A program made the translations under genes and the position numbers. This document shows, one piece after another, positions 17,037-24,620 of a stretch of DNA of 64,000 bases (position 1 is its first letter; each line of letters begins with the position of its first letter). The notes below the pieces were generated by a model. It did no database searches, was not told where the DNA came from, and worked only from the letters and a program-made list of their open reading frames with translations. The stretch is from CATOSK01 sp963665735 (GTDB lineage Bacteria > Chloroflexota > Dehalococcoidia > Lucifugimonadales > UBA3495). The DNA lies in assembly GCA_963665735.1 (NCBI GenBank), contig OY762444.1:3844001-3908000 (forward strand). The letters run 5' to 3'.

Positions 17037-18080
17037 ATGAGAATTTTGGGTATTGAAACGTCCTGCGACGAAACTGCCGTTGGGATTGTCGAGGACGGGC
17101 GGAGTCTGCGGGCCAACGTCATCGCCTCGCAGGTGGAGCTACATTCCCGGTACGGCGGCGTGGTGCCGGAGGTGGCGTCGCGGCAGCACGTCATTGACAT
17201 GGCGCCAACGCTGGAGCGGTCGCTGGCGGACGCCGGGATGTGTTTGGAGGACGTTGACCTGGTGGCAGCCACCTACGGGCCGGGACTGGCCGGGTCTCTC
17301 ATCACCGGGCTTAACACGGCCAAGGCGTTGAGCTTGTCGCTGGGCGTTCCGCTGATGGGGGTCAACCACCTGGAAGGGCACGTTTACGCATCGTGGCTGA
17401 TTGACGGAATTTCCGACCCGGCGGAGTCGCCGGGGTTCCCGCTGGCGTGCCTAATCGCGTCGGGGGGGCATACCGACCTGCTGCTGATGGAAGGGCACGG
17501 GGTTTACAAGCTGCTGGGGCGCACCAGGGACGACGCCGCCGGGGAAGCCTTCGACAAGGCGGCGCGCATCCTGGGGTTGGGGTTTCCGGGGGGGCCGGAA
17601 ATCCAAAAGGCGTCCCAAGGAGCGGAGGGGAATCTTTTGCCGGCGCTGCCCCGGGCCTGGATGAAAGGGACGCTGGACTTCAGTTTCAGCGGGGTCAAGA
17701 CGGCGCTGCTGCACCTGGCGCAGGCGCGGGGAATGTACCCCGCCGATACCGGGCAGTTGGACGACGGGCAAAGGGCGCTGCTGGTGACGGAAATGGCGGC
17801 GGTCTTTCAAGAGGCGGTGGTGGACGTGATGGTGGTGAAGCTGCTGGAAATGGCCCGGCAGTACCACGCCAAGGGGGTCGTGTTGGGCGGGGGCGTGGCG
17901 GCCAACGCGCGGCTGCGGGAAAGAATCAGGGCGGAGTCGCCGTTGCCGGTAATCATTCCGGCCCCGGTGTTATGCACGGACAACGGGGCGATGATTGCGG
18001 CCTGCGCGTACTACCAGACGCGGCGGGGGGAGCAGTATGGGCCGGAGTTAGACGTTGACCCGTCGTTGATTCTGGGTTAG
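17037..18080 (+). CDS. tsaD: tRNA N6-adenosine threonylcarbamoyltransferase
   Basis: The transferase subunit that installs t6A37 on ANN-reading tRNAs, acting with TsaB, TsaC and TsaE. It begins with the family hallmark MRILGIETSCDETAVGI. The metal-binding histidines are His111 and His115 in NHLEGH, and the ASKH-fold signature GGGVAANARLRE lies near the C-terminus. The 347-residue length is normal. It ends four bases inside the convergent membrane-protein gene. Its product is the substrate modification for MtaB, encoded at 8460-9776. Confidence 0.95.
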   Translation: MRILGIETSCDETAVGIVEDGRSLRANVIASQVELHSRYGGVVPEVASRQHVIDMAPTLERSLADAGMCLEDVDLVAATYGPGLAGSLITGLNTAKALSLSLGVPLMGVNHLEGHVYASWLIDGISDPAESPGFPLACLIASGGHTDLLLMEGHGVYKLLGRTRDDAAGEAFDKAARILGLGFPGGPEIQKASQGAEGNLLPALPRAWMKGTLDFSFSGVKTALLHLAQARGMYPADTGQLDDGQRALLVTEMAAVFQEAVVDVMVVKLLEMARQYHAKGVVLGGGVAANARLRERIRAESPLPVIIPAPVLCTDNGAMIAACAYYQTRRGEQYGPELDVDPSLILG

Positions 18081-18679
18081 GGCGGTTGATGGCAGGCGGC
18101 GGAGAGTTCCAGCAGGCGGTTGATTAGCCGGTTGACTTCCCGGCCGGCCCGGTTTTGTTGGTAGGAAAAGGAAAAGGCCCATCCGGTTCCCTGGAAGTTG
18201 ATTTCCCCGGCGCTGCCGGTAAGGTAGTTTCGGGTCACAATCCACCCGGCGGCGAGGACCGCCAGCAGCGCCAGCAGGGGGGCCAGGTCTATGTTGATGA
18301 CGGGGACGTTGGGGCCTTCAATGCGTCCGGTAATCCAGTAAGAAGCGGCGAGATACACCATCAAGCCGGCCAGGATGGTGAAAAGCCATTGGAACATGGA
18401 CAGCGGGTTGCGGGCGCCGCTTTTGACGGTGACGCCGCGAAGTTCCCGCAAGGGTACAAGGAAATTACGGCGGTTGCCGTCCTCTTCTTCCAGGGAAATC
18501 AGGCGTCGGTCGGTCAAAACCAATAAGCGGTCGTTGCCGACTGGTTCGGGGATGATTCCGGCGGAGTCGGAAAAAACGCAGGCAACCCTTTCGTGGGGCA
18601 ACAGGGGAACGTCGCGGACGCGGGTCAGGTAGCTGGGCGGGTCTGGCTGGTTGGTGGACAATTTATCGCTCCGTGCCAC
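18077..18679 (-). CDS. Two-helix membrane protein of unknown function
   Basis: No family is recognised. The 200-residue product has a polar N-terminal half whose alternating strands (VACVFSDSAG, DRLLVLTDRRLISLEE) look like a PH-like domain of the kind found in small bacterial membrane proteins. Two hydrophobic segments follow (about WLFTILAGLMVYLAASYWI and LAPLLALLAVLAAGWIV), and a short cytoplasmic tail. The start is uncertain. GTG 18679 has no ribosome-binding site and abuts a promoter-like TGTTAGTAT (18688-18680), whereas TTG 18661 is preceded by GGAG at a good distance. Its 3' end overlaps tsaD by four bases in convergent orientation. Confidence 0.6.
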   Translation of the reverse strand: MARSDKLSTNQPDPPSYLTRVRDVPLLPHERVACVFSDSAGIIPEPVGNDRLLVLTDRRLISLEEEDGNRRNFLVPLRELRGVTVKSGARNPLSMFQWLFTILAGLMVYLAASYWITGRIEGPNVPVINIDLAPLLALLAVLAAGWIVTRNYLTGSAGEINFQGTGWAFSFSYQQNRAGREVNRLINRLLELSAACHQPP

Positions 18680-18688
18680 ATACTAACA
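18680..18688 (-). promoter_or_regulatory. Extended -10 element upstream of the membrane protein gene
   Basis: On the minus strand it reads TGTTAGTAT. If it is used, transcription starts at about 18673, inside the annotated GTG start, favouring the TTG at 18661 as the real start. Confidence 0.4.
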
Positions 18689-18740
18689 CACCGCAACCGT
18701 TAAGGGTGAAAGGGTTTTTCACGCGGAGAATTGTGGCAAG

Positions 18741-18773
18741 GATTTCTGGATTCCGGCCTACGCCGGAATGACG
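18741..18773. repeat. Family B repeat abutting the AtzG-like gene
   Basis: A GATTTCTGGATTCCGG arm plus a CGCCGGAATGACGG arm around CCTA. An in-frame ATG at 18768 for the next gene lies inside this repeat and is rejected as a start for that reason. Confidence 0.75.
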
Positions 18774-18785
18774 GGTGAGGAAGTT

Positions 18786-18983
18786 ATGGAGCGTTTGACT
18801 AATCAAGACGTGGCGTCTATGGGCAAGGCGGTAGGGCTGGAATTGGCGGGGCCGGAGTTGGCAAGGGCGGCTAACGGCCTGAACGCCATTCTGGAGTTGA
18901 TGGCGGAAATCGAAGTGCCGGGGGCGAACCTGGTTGAGCCGTTGGCGTCGCCTTGGGGCCGGCAGGAGGACAGCGATGAGTAA
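18786..18983 (+). CDS. Small AtzG/GatC-like amidase partner
   Basis: A 65-residue helical protein (MERLTNQDVASMGKAVGLEL onward) with the size and helical pattern of AtzG-like or GatC-like subunits that wrap amidase-signature enzymes. The ATG at 18786 follows GAGG by six bases. It overlaps the downstream amidase gene by eight bases, so the two proteins are probably made together and form a complex. AtzG-like is preferred over GatC because the organism already has a glutaminyl-tRNA synthetase and no gatB is seen nearby, although gatB could lie elsewhere. Confidence 0.6.
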   Translation: MERLTNQDVASMGKAVGLELAGPELARAANGLNAILELMAEIEVPGANLVEPLASPWGRQEDSDE

Positions 18984-20403
18984 CGCGGAGTTGGTATTCC
19001 TGTCGGTTACGGAACTGGGGGCGCGCATCGCCGCCGGGGAAGTCTCCCCGGTGGAGGCGGCGCAAGCCTACCTGGAACGCATTGAGCGGCTGAATCCCGT
19101 CCTGAACGCCTATATCACCGTTTGCGGGGAGTCGGCCTTGGAAGAGGCCCGGCAACGGGAAGCGGAAATCGCGCGGGGCGAAGTCCGGGGGCCGCTGCAC
19201 GGCGTTCCGGTGGCGGTTAAAGACCAGATTCACAGCCAGGGCATCGTCACTACCGACGCATCCAAGCTGCGGGCGGACTTCGTTCCCGAAGAGGACGCCA
19301 CGGTCTTGGCAAAGCTGCGCGACGCCGGGGCGGTGCTGCTGGGGAAACTGAACATGAGCGAGTTCGCCCTGGGCGACCCGGTTAGTTCGGCTTTCGGGCC
19401 GGCGCATAACCCCTGGGACTTGGAACGCAGTCCTGGGACTTCCAGCACCGGGTCGGGGGCGGCTACCGCCGGGTTCCTGTGTGCTACTTCGCTGGGCGAG
19501 GATACCGGCGGTTCCATCCGGGGGCCGGCAGCCAACTGCGGGTTGGTGGGGCTGCGGCCAACCTGGGGCCGGGTCAGCCGCTACGGGGTGGACGGCGCTT
19601 GCTGGTCAATTGACACCATCGGGCCGATTTCGCGGACGGTAGAGGACTGCGCGGCGACAATCGGGGCCATTGCCGGTTTTGACGCCAAGGACGGTTACAC
19701 CCGTCGGGAGCCGGTTCCCGACTACCGGGCGTCCCTGGGCCAAGGGATAGAGGGTCTGAAAGTCGGGGTGGTCAAGGAACTGCTGGACCCGGAACTGGTG
19801 GGGGTGGAGGCGCAGACGCGGGAGGCGGTTCTGGCGGCCGTGGAAGTCCTGAAAAGCCTGGGGGCGGAAGTCAAGGAAGTTTCGCTGCCGCTGGCGGCCC
19901 AGGCGGGGGTAATCATACGGACGATAACCCACGTGGAACGGGTAAGCCTGCATCCCGAATGGCTGCGGGAACGGCCCCAAGACCATCATCCCAATACGCG
20001 GGTGGCCTTCGCCACGGCCAACCTGATACCGGCGCAGGTGTATTACAAGGCGCAGAAACTGCGGGCCTTGGTGCGGCGGCAGGTGCTGGCGGCGTTGGAG
20101 GACGTTGACGTGCTGGTGCAGCCAACTTCCTCCGGGCCGGCGGCGGTGATGTCCACCGAGCCGGGGGAAAGCAGCGTCGAGCAGGCGAAAAAGGCGCTGG
20201 TGGAAGGGGGATTCCGCGGCATTTACAGCCTGGCGGGGGTTCCCGCGCTGTCCATCCTGTGCGGGTTCACCTCCCCGGAGGCGGGTGGCTTGCCGCTGGC
20301 GTTGCAGATTGCCGGGCGTCCATTTGAGGAAGGGACAGTACTGCGGGCAGCCTACGCCTATGAGCAGAACACGCCCTGGCACGAACGGAAACCGCCGGTT
20401 TAG
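18976..20403 (+). CDS. Amidase signature family enzyme
   Basis: A 475-residue amidase-signature hydrolase. The Ser-cisSer-Lys triad is visible: Lys82 in VAVKD, the cis-serine in GTSSTGSG (about 156-157), and the nucleophile Ser180 in DTGGSIRGP. The fold order and the PTWGRVSRYG block resemble GatA, but the Gly-Ser region differs from the GatA consensus (GTSSTGSG instead of GGSSGGS). It likely hydrolyses a small amide with the preceding AtzG-like protein. AGGAGGA ends five bases before ATG 18976. It could still be GatA for Asn-tRNA formation. Confidence 0.8.
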   Translation: MSNAELVFLSVTELGARIAAGEVSPVEAAQAYLERIERLNPVLNAYITVCGESALEEARQREAEIARGEVRGPLHGVPVAVKDQIHSQGIVTTDASKLRADFVPEEDATVLAKLRDAGAVLLGKLNMSEFALGDPVSSAFGPAHNPWDLERSPGTSSTGSGAATAGFLCATSLGEDTGGSIRGPAANCGLVGLRPTWGRVSRYGVDGACWSIDTIGPISRTVEDCAATIGAIAGFDAKDGYTRREPVPDYRASLGQGIEGLKVGVVKELLDPELVGVEAQTREAVLAAVEVLKSLGAEVKEVSLPLAAQAGVIIRTITHVERVSLHPEWLRERPQDHHPNTRVAFATANLIPAQVYYKAQKLRALVRRQVLAALEDVDVLVQPTSSGPAAVMSTEPGESSVEQAKKALVEGGFRGIYSLAGVPALSILCGFTSPEAGGLPLALQIAGRPFEEGTVLRAAYAYEQNTPWHERKPPV

Positions 20404-20541
20404 GGGGTATGCAATAAGTCCCCTCCTACAAGGGGAGGTTAGTGTGTGAAAATCCCCGCCCCCTACGAGGGGGAGGGTTAGGGAGGGGGTGGCATCCCGT
20501 TGGAAACGGCGACAAATTCAACATTTCATAAGGGGGAAGTT
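20404..20541. repeat. Family A repeats in the amidase-CMD gap
   Basis: Two C/G-tract hairpins: CCCCTCC with GGGGAGG near 20418-20440, and CCCCGCCCCC with GAGGGGGAGGG near 20453-20490. Nothing else is seen. Confidence 0.6.
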
Positions 20542-20847
20542 ATGACGCTACCTAATCCGGGGGCCTGGCAGCCGGTAATCGAGGCCAACGCTCCCCAGTT
20601 GTACCAAGACGTTACCACGCTGCGGGACAATGTGCTGACCGAAGGGGCTTTGCCGTTGAAGGTGAAGGTGCTGATGACGATGCTCTGCGACGCCCTGCTG
20701 GCCCACGATGAAGGGGTCAAGAACATCGCCAACCGGGCCCGGGCCGTGGGGGCTACGGAGGAGGAAATCGCGGAGACGGTGGCGGTGGCTTTCGTCATGG
20801 GCGGCACGCCGGCGCTGGTGACCGGGGCCAACGCTTTCAGGGAGTGA
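20542..20847 (+). CDS. Carboxymuconolactone decarboxylase/AhpD-like protein
   Basis: A 101-residue member of the CMD/AhpD-like alpha-helical family. The core reads LMTMLCDALLAHDEGVKNIA followed by GATEEEIAETVAVAFVMGG. The AhpD CxxC pair is not present: one Cys and the later His remain, so a classical disulfide peroxidase reaction is unlikely. ATG 20542 follows a GGGGGAAG ribosome-binding site. It lies 138 bases after the amidase gene, separated by hairpin repeats, so a shared function is doubtful. Confidence 0.75.
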   Translation: MTLPNPGAWQPVIEANAPQLYQDVTTLRDNVLTEGALPLKVKVLMTMLCDALLAHDEGVKNIANRARAVGATEEEIAETVAVAFVMGGTPALVTGANAFRE

Positions 20848-21091
20848 CGGCGGGCTAGCCCCCGCTCTGTTCGCACATACGGGGACCGTGGATGGGAGAA
20901 CCTCTGAGCCGGGACTGCGACCAATGCCTCTCCTGGCGAGGATTTCTGGATTCCGGCTGTCGCCGGAATGACGGGTTGGAGATGGGGCAACCCCCGCGAT
21001 TGCCACGACGCCTTGACTGCTTATGGGGTTTGCCCTCACCACCTAGCAAGGGAGTAGGGGGTTTTTGGTTCTTGCCCCCGGCCCGGAAATG
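20848..21091. other. Noncoding stretch with a family B repeat
   Basis: Together with the T-box this makes a 676-base gap between genes. A family B repeat lies at 20941-20973. The rest, up to the promoter at 21092, shows no gene. Confidence 0.55.
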
Positions 21092-21120
21092 TTGACAGTT
21101 TTGGGGCCGTGTGCTAGCTT
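21092..21120 (+). promoter_or_regulatory. Promoter of the T-box-ilvB unit
   Basis: TTGACA (21092-21097), a 17-base spacer, then TAGCTT (21115-21120) with TG at the extended position (TGCTAGCTT). It places the transcription start near 21127, just before the T-box stem I. Confidence 0.65.
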
Positions 21121-21126
21121 TGGATT

Positions 21127-21460
21127 GCAAAGGCTGTGATGGAGACGAGTAGGCGGGTTTAGGCGGTCAGCGAGCCTGGGCCGGTGAGAGCAGGTGCGCT
21201 AACCCCGTTGAAAATCCCTCCGGAGCCGCCAGTTGAACGCCGGGTATCCTCTGCTTGCGCCCTTAACGGCGCGTGATGAAGTCGTCGCAGATTGGGGATA
21301 CCATAGCCGTAAGGCCGGCCAGTAAACCGGGTCGGGGTCGTCGCCCGTTAGCAACGACGGGGCATGATGGTGTCCTGCTAGAGAGGTCCGAGCCATCGGA
21401 CAAATAGGGTGGTACCGCGGGCGATGTTGAAGTCCCGTCCCTATGAGGGCGGGATTTTTT
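21127..21460 (+). promoter_or_regulatory. T-box riboswitch controlling ilvB, probable isoleucine specifier
   Basis: A transcription-attenuating T-box leader that senses uncharged tRNA. The conserved T-box AGGGTGGTACCGCG is at 21406-21419. Stem I begins with GGAGACGAGTAGG at 21141; its GGAG can pair with CTCC at 21218-21221. On the 3' side of the specifier loop, GAAAATCC puts ATC (isoleucine) at 21214-21216 as the likely specifier codon. The leader ends in a Rho-independent terminator. Isoleucine control of acetolactate synthase makes physiological sense. The specifier is read by eye and could be shifted by a base. Confidence 0.9.
21433..21460 (+). terminator. T-box attenuator terminator
   Basis: An eight-pair stem, TCCCGTCC with GGGCGGGA, around CTATGA, followed by six T. 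It directly follows the T-box motif, as in transcriptional T-box attenuators. Confidence 0.85.
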
Positions 21461-21523
21461 GCGTTTACGGCGGCTTTTCCCGACTCCCTCGGCAGGAAAA
21501 GGCTTGAATAAACGGGGGTCGCC

Positions 21524-23215
21524 GTGGAGTTAAAAGGTTCGGAAATCATCTGCGAAAGTCTGCTCCGAGAGGGAGTGGACGTACTTTTCGGGCATCCTGG
21601 CGGGGCAATCCTGCCCTTCTACGATGCACTTTGGAGCTATCCCCAACTGCGGCATATCCTGGTGCGGCATGAGCAATCGGCGGCCCACGCCGCCGACGGC
21701 TACGCGCGGGTGACGGGCCGTCCAGGGGTCTGCGTGGCAACGTCCGGGCCGGGGGCCACCAACCTGGTGACGGGCATCATGGGCGCGCGGGCCGACTCGG
21801 TGCCGATGGTGGCTATCACCGGACAGGTGGCGCGGGCAGCGTTGGGGTCGGAGGCGTTCCAGGAATGCGACATCTGCTCCATCGCCGCCGCCTGCACCAA
21901 GCGGACGTACCTGGTGATGTCGGCCCGGGACTTGGCGCCAACCATCCATGAGGCGTTCCGCACGGCGATGGAAGGAAGGCCGGGGCCGGTGTTGATTGAC
22001 GTTCCCCGGGACGTGCAGTTGGAGTTGGCTGAGTTCGAGTATCCGCCCATACCGGAAGATACGATTGCGCCGGTTTCGCCGGAGACGCTGGCCTACGCGC
22101 CGGAGGCGGCCCGGTTGATTAACGAGGCGGAACGTCCGGTAATCATCAGCGGCCACGGCATCCTGGCATCGGGGGCGGTGGAGGAACTGAAGGCGCTGGC
22201 GGAAACTACGGGCATCCCGGTAATCAACACGCTGCTGGGACTGAGCGGGTTTCCGCGCAACCACCCGCTGAGCCTGGGGATGCTGGGGATGCACGGAATG
22301 TATTGGAACAACCTGGTGGTGGACCAGGCGGACTTGCTCATCGGGCTGGGGATGCGGTTTGATGACCGGGTGACGGGACGGGTTTCGGGTTTCGCGCCCA
22401 ACGCCAAAATCATTCACCTGGACATTGAACCTACGCAGGTGGGGCGGAACGTGGAGGTGACAGTGCCGCTGGTGGGCGACGCCAAGGCGGTGCTGCGGGA
22501 GTTGACGCCGCTGGTGAAGTACGTTGACCGGCCCGACTGGATGCGGAACATCGCCGAATTGCGGGGGGGACACCCTTCGCTGGCGATTCCCCCGTCGGAT
22601 ATGCTGCAACCGCAAGAGGTGATGGCGGAGTTGAACGAAACGCTGCAAGAGCAGCCGGACACGGTGATTGTGACCGGGGTGGGCCAGCACCAGATGTGGG
22701 CGGCGCAGTTCCTCTTCTTCAACGCCTACAACACTTTCGTGTCGTCGGGCGGGCTGGGAGCGATGGGCTTTGAGTTGCCGGCGGCGATGGGAGCGCAGGT
22801 TGCCAGGCCGGATACGCCGGTTTGGAGCATCGCCGGGGACGGGGGGTTCCAGATGACCCTGCAAGAGCTGGCGACGGTGGCCCAGGAACACCTGCCCATC
22901 AAGATTGCCCTGTTCAACAACGGCTACCTGGGCATGGTCAAGCAGTGGCAAGAGTTGTTTTTCAACAACCACTTGAAGGACGTGCCGATTCCGGGGCCGG
23001 AGTTCGTTAAACTGGCCGAGGCTTACGGGATTCCGGCGCGGCGGGTGACGCTGCGGGAGGAAGTGATGCCGGCGCTGCGGGAGGCGCGGGAGTATGATGG
23101 GCCGTACCTGATTGAGTTCGTGGTAAACCCGGAGACACACGTTTACCCGATGGTGCCGCCGGGGGGTTCGCTGGCGGATACGCTGGAAGACCCGTTGACG
23201 GCTGCTGCGGCGTAA
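21524..23215 (+). CDS. ilvB: Acetolactate synthase large subunit
   Basis: TPP-dependent first enzyme of branched-chain amino acid synthesis. The catalytic glutamate is Glu50 in RHEQSAAHAADGYAR, and the TPP/Mg motif starts at about 438 with GDGGFQM and ends with the usual NN (ALFNNGYLG). The 563 residues are full length. The GTG start at 21524 gives the family N-terminus ELKGSEIICESLLREGVDVLFG. It sits 63 bases after the T-box terminator. The usual regulatory subunit gene ilvN does not follow: the next gene encodes a helix-turn-helix protein. ilvN may lie elsewhere or be absent. Confidence 0.93.
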   Translation: MELKGSEIICESLLREGVDVLFGHPGGAILPFYDALWSYPQLRHILVRHEQSAAHAADGYARVTGRPGVCVATSGPGATNLVTGIMGARADSVPMVAITGQVARAALGSEAFQECDICSIAAACTKRTYLVMSARDLAPTIHEAFRTAMEGRPGPVLIDVPRDVQLELAEFEYPPIPEDTIAPVSPETLAYAPEAARLINEAERPVIISGHGILASGAVEELKALAETTGIPVINTLLGLSGFPRNHPLSLGMLGMHGMYWNNLVVDQADLLIGLGMRFDDRVTGRVSGFAPNAKIIHLDIEPTQVGRNVEVTVPLVGDAKAVLRELTPLVKYVDRPDWMRNIAELRGGHPSLAIPPSDMLQPQEVMAELNETLQEQPDTVIVTGVGQHQMWAAQFLFFNAYNTFVSSGGLGAMGFELPAAMGAQVARPDTPVWSIAGDGGFQMTLQELATVAQEHLPIKIALFNNGYLGMVKQWQELFFNNHLKDVPIPGPEFVKLAEAYGIPARRVTLREEVMPALREAREYDGPYLIEFVVNPETHVYPMVPPGGSLADTLEDPLTAAAA

Positions 23216-23285
23216 GGGGCAAATCGGGGTTTGCCCGTGATGTTGGGGTCAGACACTTCCAAGGGGTGAACCAACGGAGGACAAC

Positions 23286-23699
23286 ATGGCGGAATGGGTA
23301 TCCATCCAAGAGGCGTCGCGGCGTCTGAATGTGTCGCAGGACGTGGTGCGGCGTTATGCACGGGAAGGGCGGTTGAACGCCAAGAGAGAGGACACCGGCG
23401 GCGCTGGCCGGGCCGGGTGGGTGGTGGAACTGCCGGATGAGCCTTTTGAGGATGATTTCAAGGGACGTATCCGGGGGATTGCCGAGAGTTTGACGCCTTG
23501 GTGGTGGTCAAGCCCGGACAAGAGCCAGGAAGTTCACTACGTGGACGGCCTGGGGGTGGAGGAAATCGAGGCGCTGTTCCTGTGCGGGTTGATGACGGAC
23601 AACATTTGGGCGGCGGTGGGGCATGACCCCAGCCAACGCTGCCCGGAATGCCTGGAGCAAGTGGAACGGCGGGGTTTGCCGCTGGAGACGCGGGAGTAG
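23286..23699 (+). CDS. Small protein with N-terminal helix-turn-helix
   Basis: A 137-residue protein. Residues 4-31 (WVSIQEASRRLNVSQDVVRR onward) look like an excisionase/MerR-type helix-turn-helix. The remainder (a WWWSSPDKS patch, then VDGLGVEEIEALFLCGLMTD and a Cys pair in CPECLE) is not recognised. The N-terminal part suggests DNA binding. GGAGGACAAC precedes the ATG. It follows ilvB by 70 bases and could be part of the same transcript, but nothing shows that it regulates branched-chain amino acid genes. Confidence 0.6.
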   Translation: MAEWVSIQEASRRLNVSQDVVRRYAREGRLNAKREDTGGAGRAGWVVELPDEPFEDDFKGRIRGIAESLTPWWWSSPDKSQEVHYVDGLGVEEIEALFLCGLMTDNIWAAVGHDPSQRCPECLEQVERRGLPLETRE

Positions 23700-23755
23700 G
23701 TAGGTACGGGTCTGCGGCGAAACGGCGGGACAATTGCCAACGGGGTCTGGGCAAG

Positions 23756-23874
23756 GATTTCTGGATTCCGGCCTACGCCGGAATGACGGTAGCTATTGGG
23801 AGGGATTTACACCCCCACCTTGATTATTCCCATCGTGGGGGAGACGTGGATTCCTGCGAAAGTGGGAATGACGG
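23756..23874. repeat. Two family B repeats
   Basis: A full copy at 23756-23788 (GATTTCTGGATTCCGG with CGCCGGAATGACGG) and a shorter copy at about 23848-23874 (GATTCCTGCGAAAGTGGGAATGACGG), in the gap between convergent genes. Confidence 0.7.
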
Positions 23875-23904
23875 GTACACAAGGGGGGAAGGAATTTTGC
23901 AAAG

Positions 23905-23936
23905 AAAGGCCCCCGTCGTTAACGACGAGGGCCTTT
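23905..23936. terminator. Bidirectional terminator palindrome
   Basis: A 32-base palindrome with one mismatch: AAAGGCCCCCGTCGTT and its complement AACGACGAGGGCCTTT. A-rich and T-rich ends on both sides suit termination of both the gene ending at 23699 and the convergent methyltransferase gene ending at 23961. Confidence 0.75.
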
Positions 23937-23960
23937 AACTGCTGAGGTTGCGGGGGTTGG

Positions 23961-24587
23961 TCAGGTTACCTGGAAGACGCGGACTTCGTGGACTACTTCG
24001 GGTTCTCCCTTGGGTAGGGGATGGTAACGGTCGCTGACTTCGGTCAGTTTCCACTTGCCGGCGGCTACGAGTTCGTCCTGCTTGTCCTTGAAACCGCCGG
24101 TCTCGTCAATGTCCGGGCGGATGCTGAACACGATATGACCGCCGGGCCGGGTGATGCGTACCAGTTCATCGAAGGAACCGGCGGGGGCATGGCCCAAGGT
24201 GAAAACGCCGACACTGATAACGGCGTCGAATTCGTCGGTCTGGTAGTCAAGTTGGTCGCCCAGGGCCATCTTGTGAAATTCGCGGTAAACGCCCTTTTTC
24301 TCGGCGGCGTCCAACATTCCCTGGGACAAGTCCATCGCAACCAGGTTGGTGTATCCCATTTTGGCGAGGACTTCGCCGACCAAGCCGGTGCCGGCGCCGG
24401 CGTCCAGGATGCGGGCGTCGTTGGCGACGTACTTGGCTAAGGACTGGGACGCGGCCTGGGGGGAAATCCAGCCGAACTCGGTGTCCAAGTCCTGGTCGTA
24501 TTCGTCGGCCCACTGGTCGTAGCGTTCTTCCAACTCCTGGTCGGTGGTGGAGGAATAGACCCATTGGACGCGGTCTTGTGGCTGCAT
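23961..24587 (-). CDS. Class I SAM-dependent methyltransferase (METTL27-like)
   Basis: A 208-residue Rossmann-fold methyltransferase. It opens with ELEERYDQWADEYDQDL, typical of the WBSCR27/METTL27-like group. Motif I ILDAGAGTGLVGEVL binds SAM, AMDLSQGML carries the acidic residue of motif II, and FDAVISVGVFTLGH is motif IV. The substrate is unknown. It is the third gene of a minus-strand unit (panD, methyltransferase, methyltransferase), 33 bases after its neighbour, and ends at a strong terminator. AAGAGG precedes the ATG. Action on a panD-derived small molecule is only inferred from the operon. Confidence 0.8.
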   Translation of the reverse strand: MQPQDRVQWVYSSTTDQELEERYDQWADEYDQDLDTEFGWISPQAASQSLAKYVANDARILDAGAGTGLVGEVLAKMGYTNLVAMDLSQGMLDAAEKKGVYREFHKMALGDQLDYQTDEFDAVISVGVFTLGHAPAGSFDELVRITRPGGHIVFSIRPDIDETGGFKDKQDELVAAGKWKLTEVSDRYHPLPKGEPEVVHEVRVFQVT

Positions 24588-24620
24588 GGCTGCCTCTTGC
24601 GCTGGGAGATTACTGCCGGT

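Noticed and set aside
18786..20403. GatC-GatA of the Gln/Asn amidotransferase
   Set aside because: glnS is present, gatB is not nearby, and the amidase lacks the GatA GGSSGGS consensus. Kept as an alternative only.
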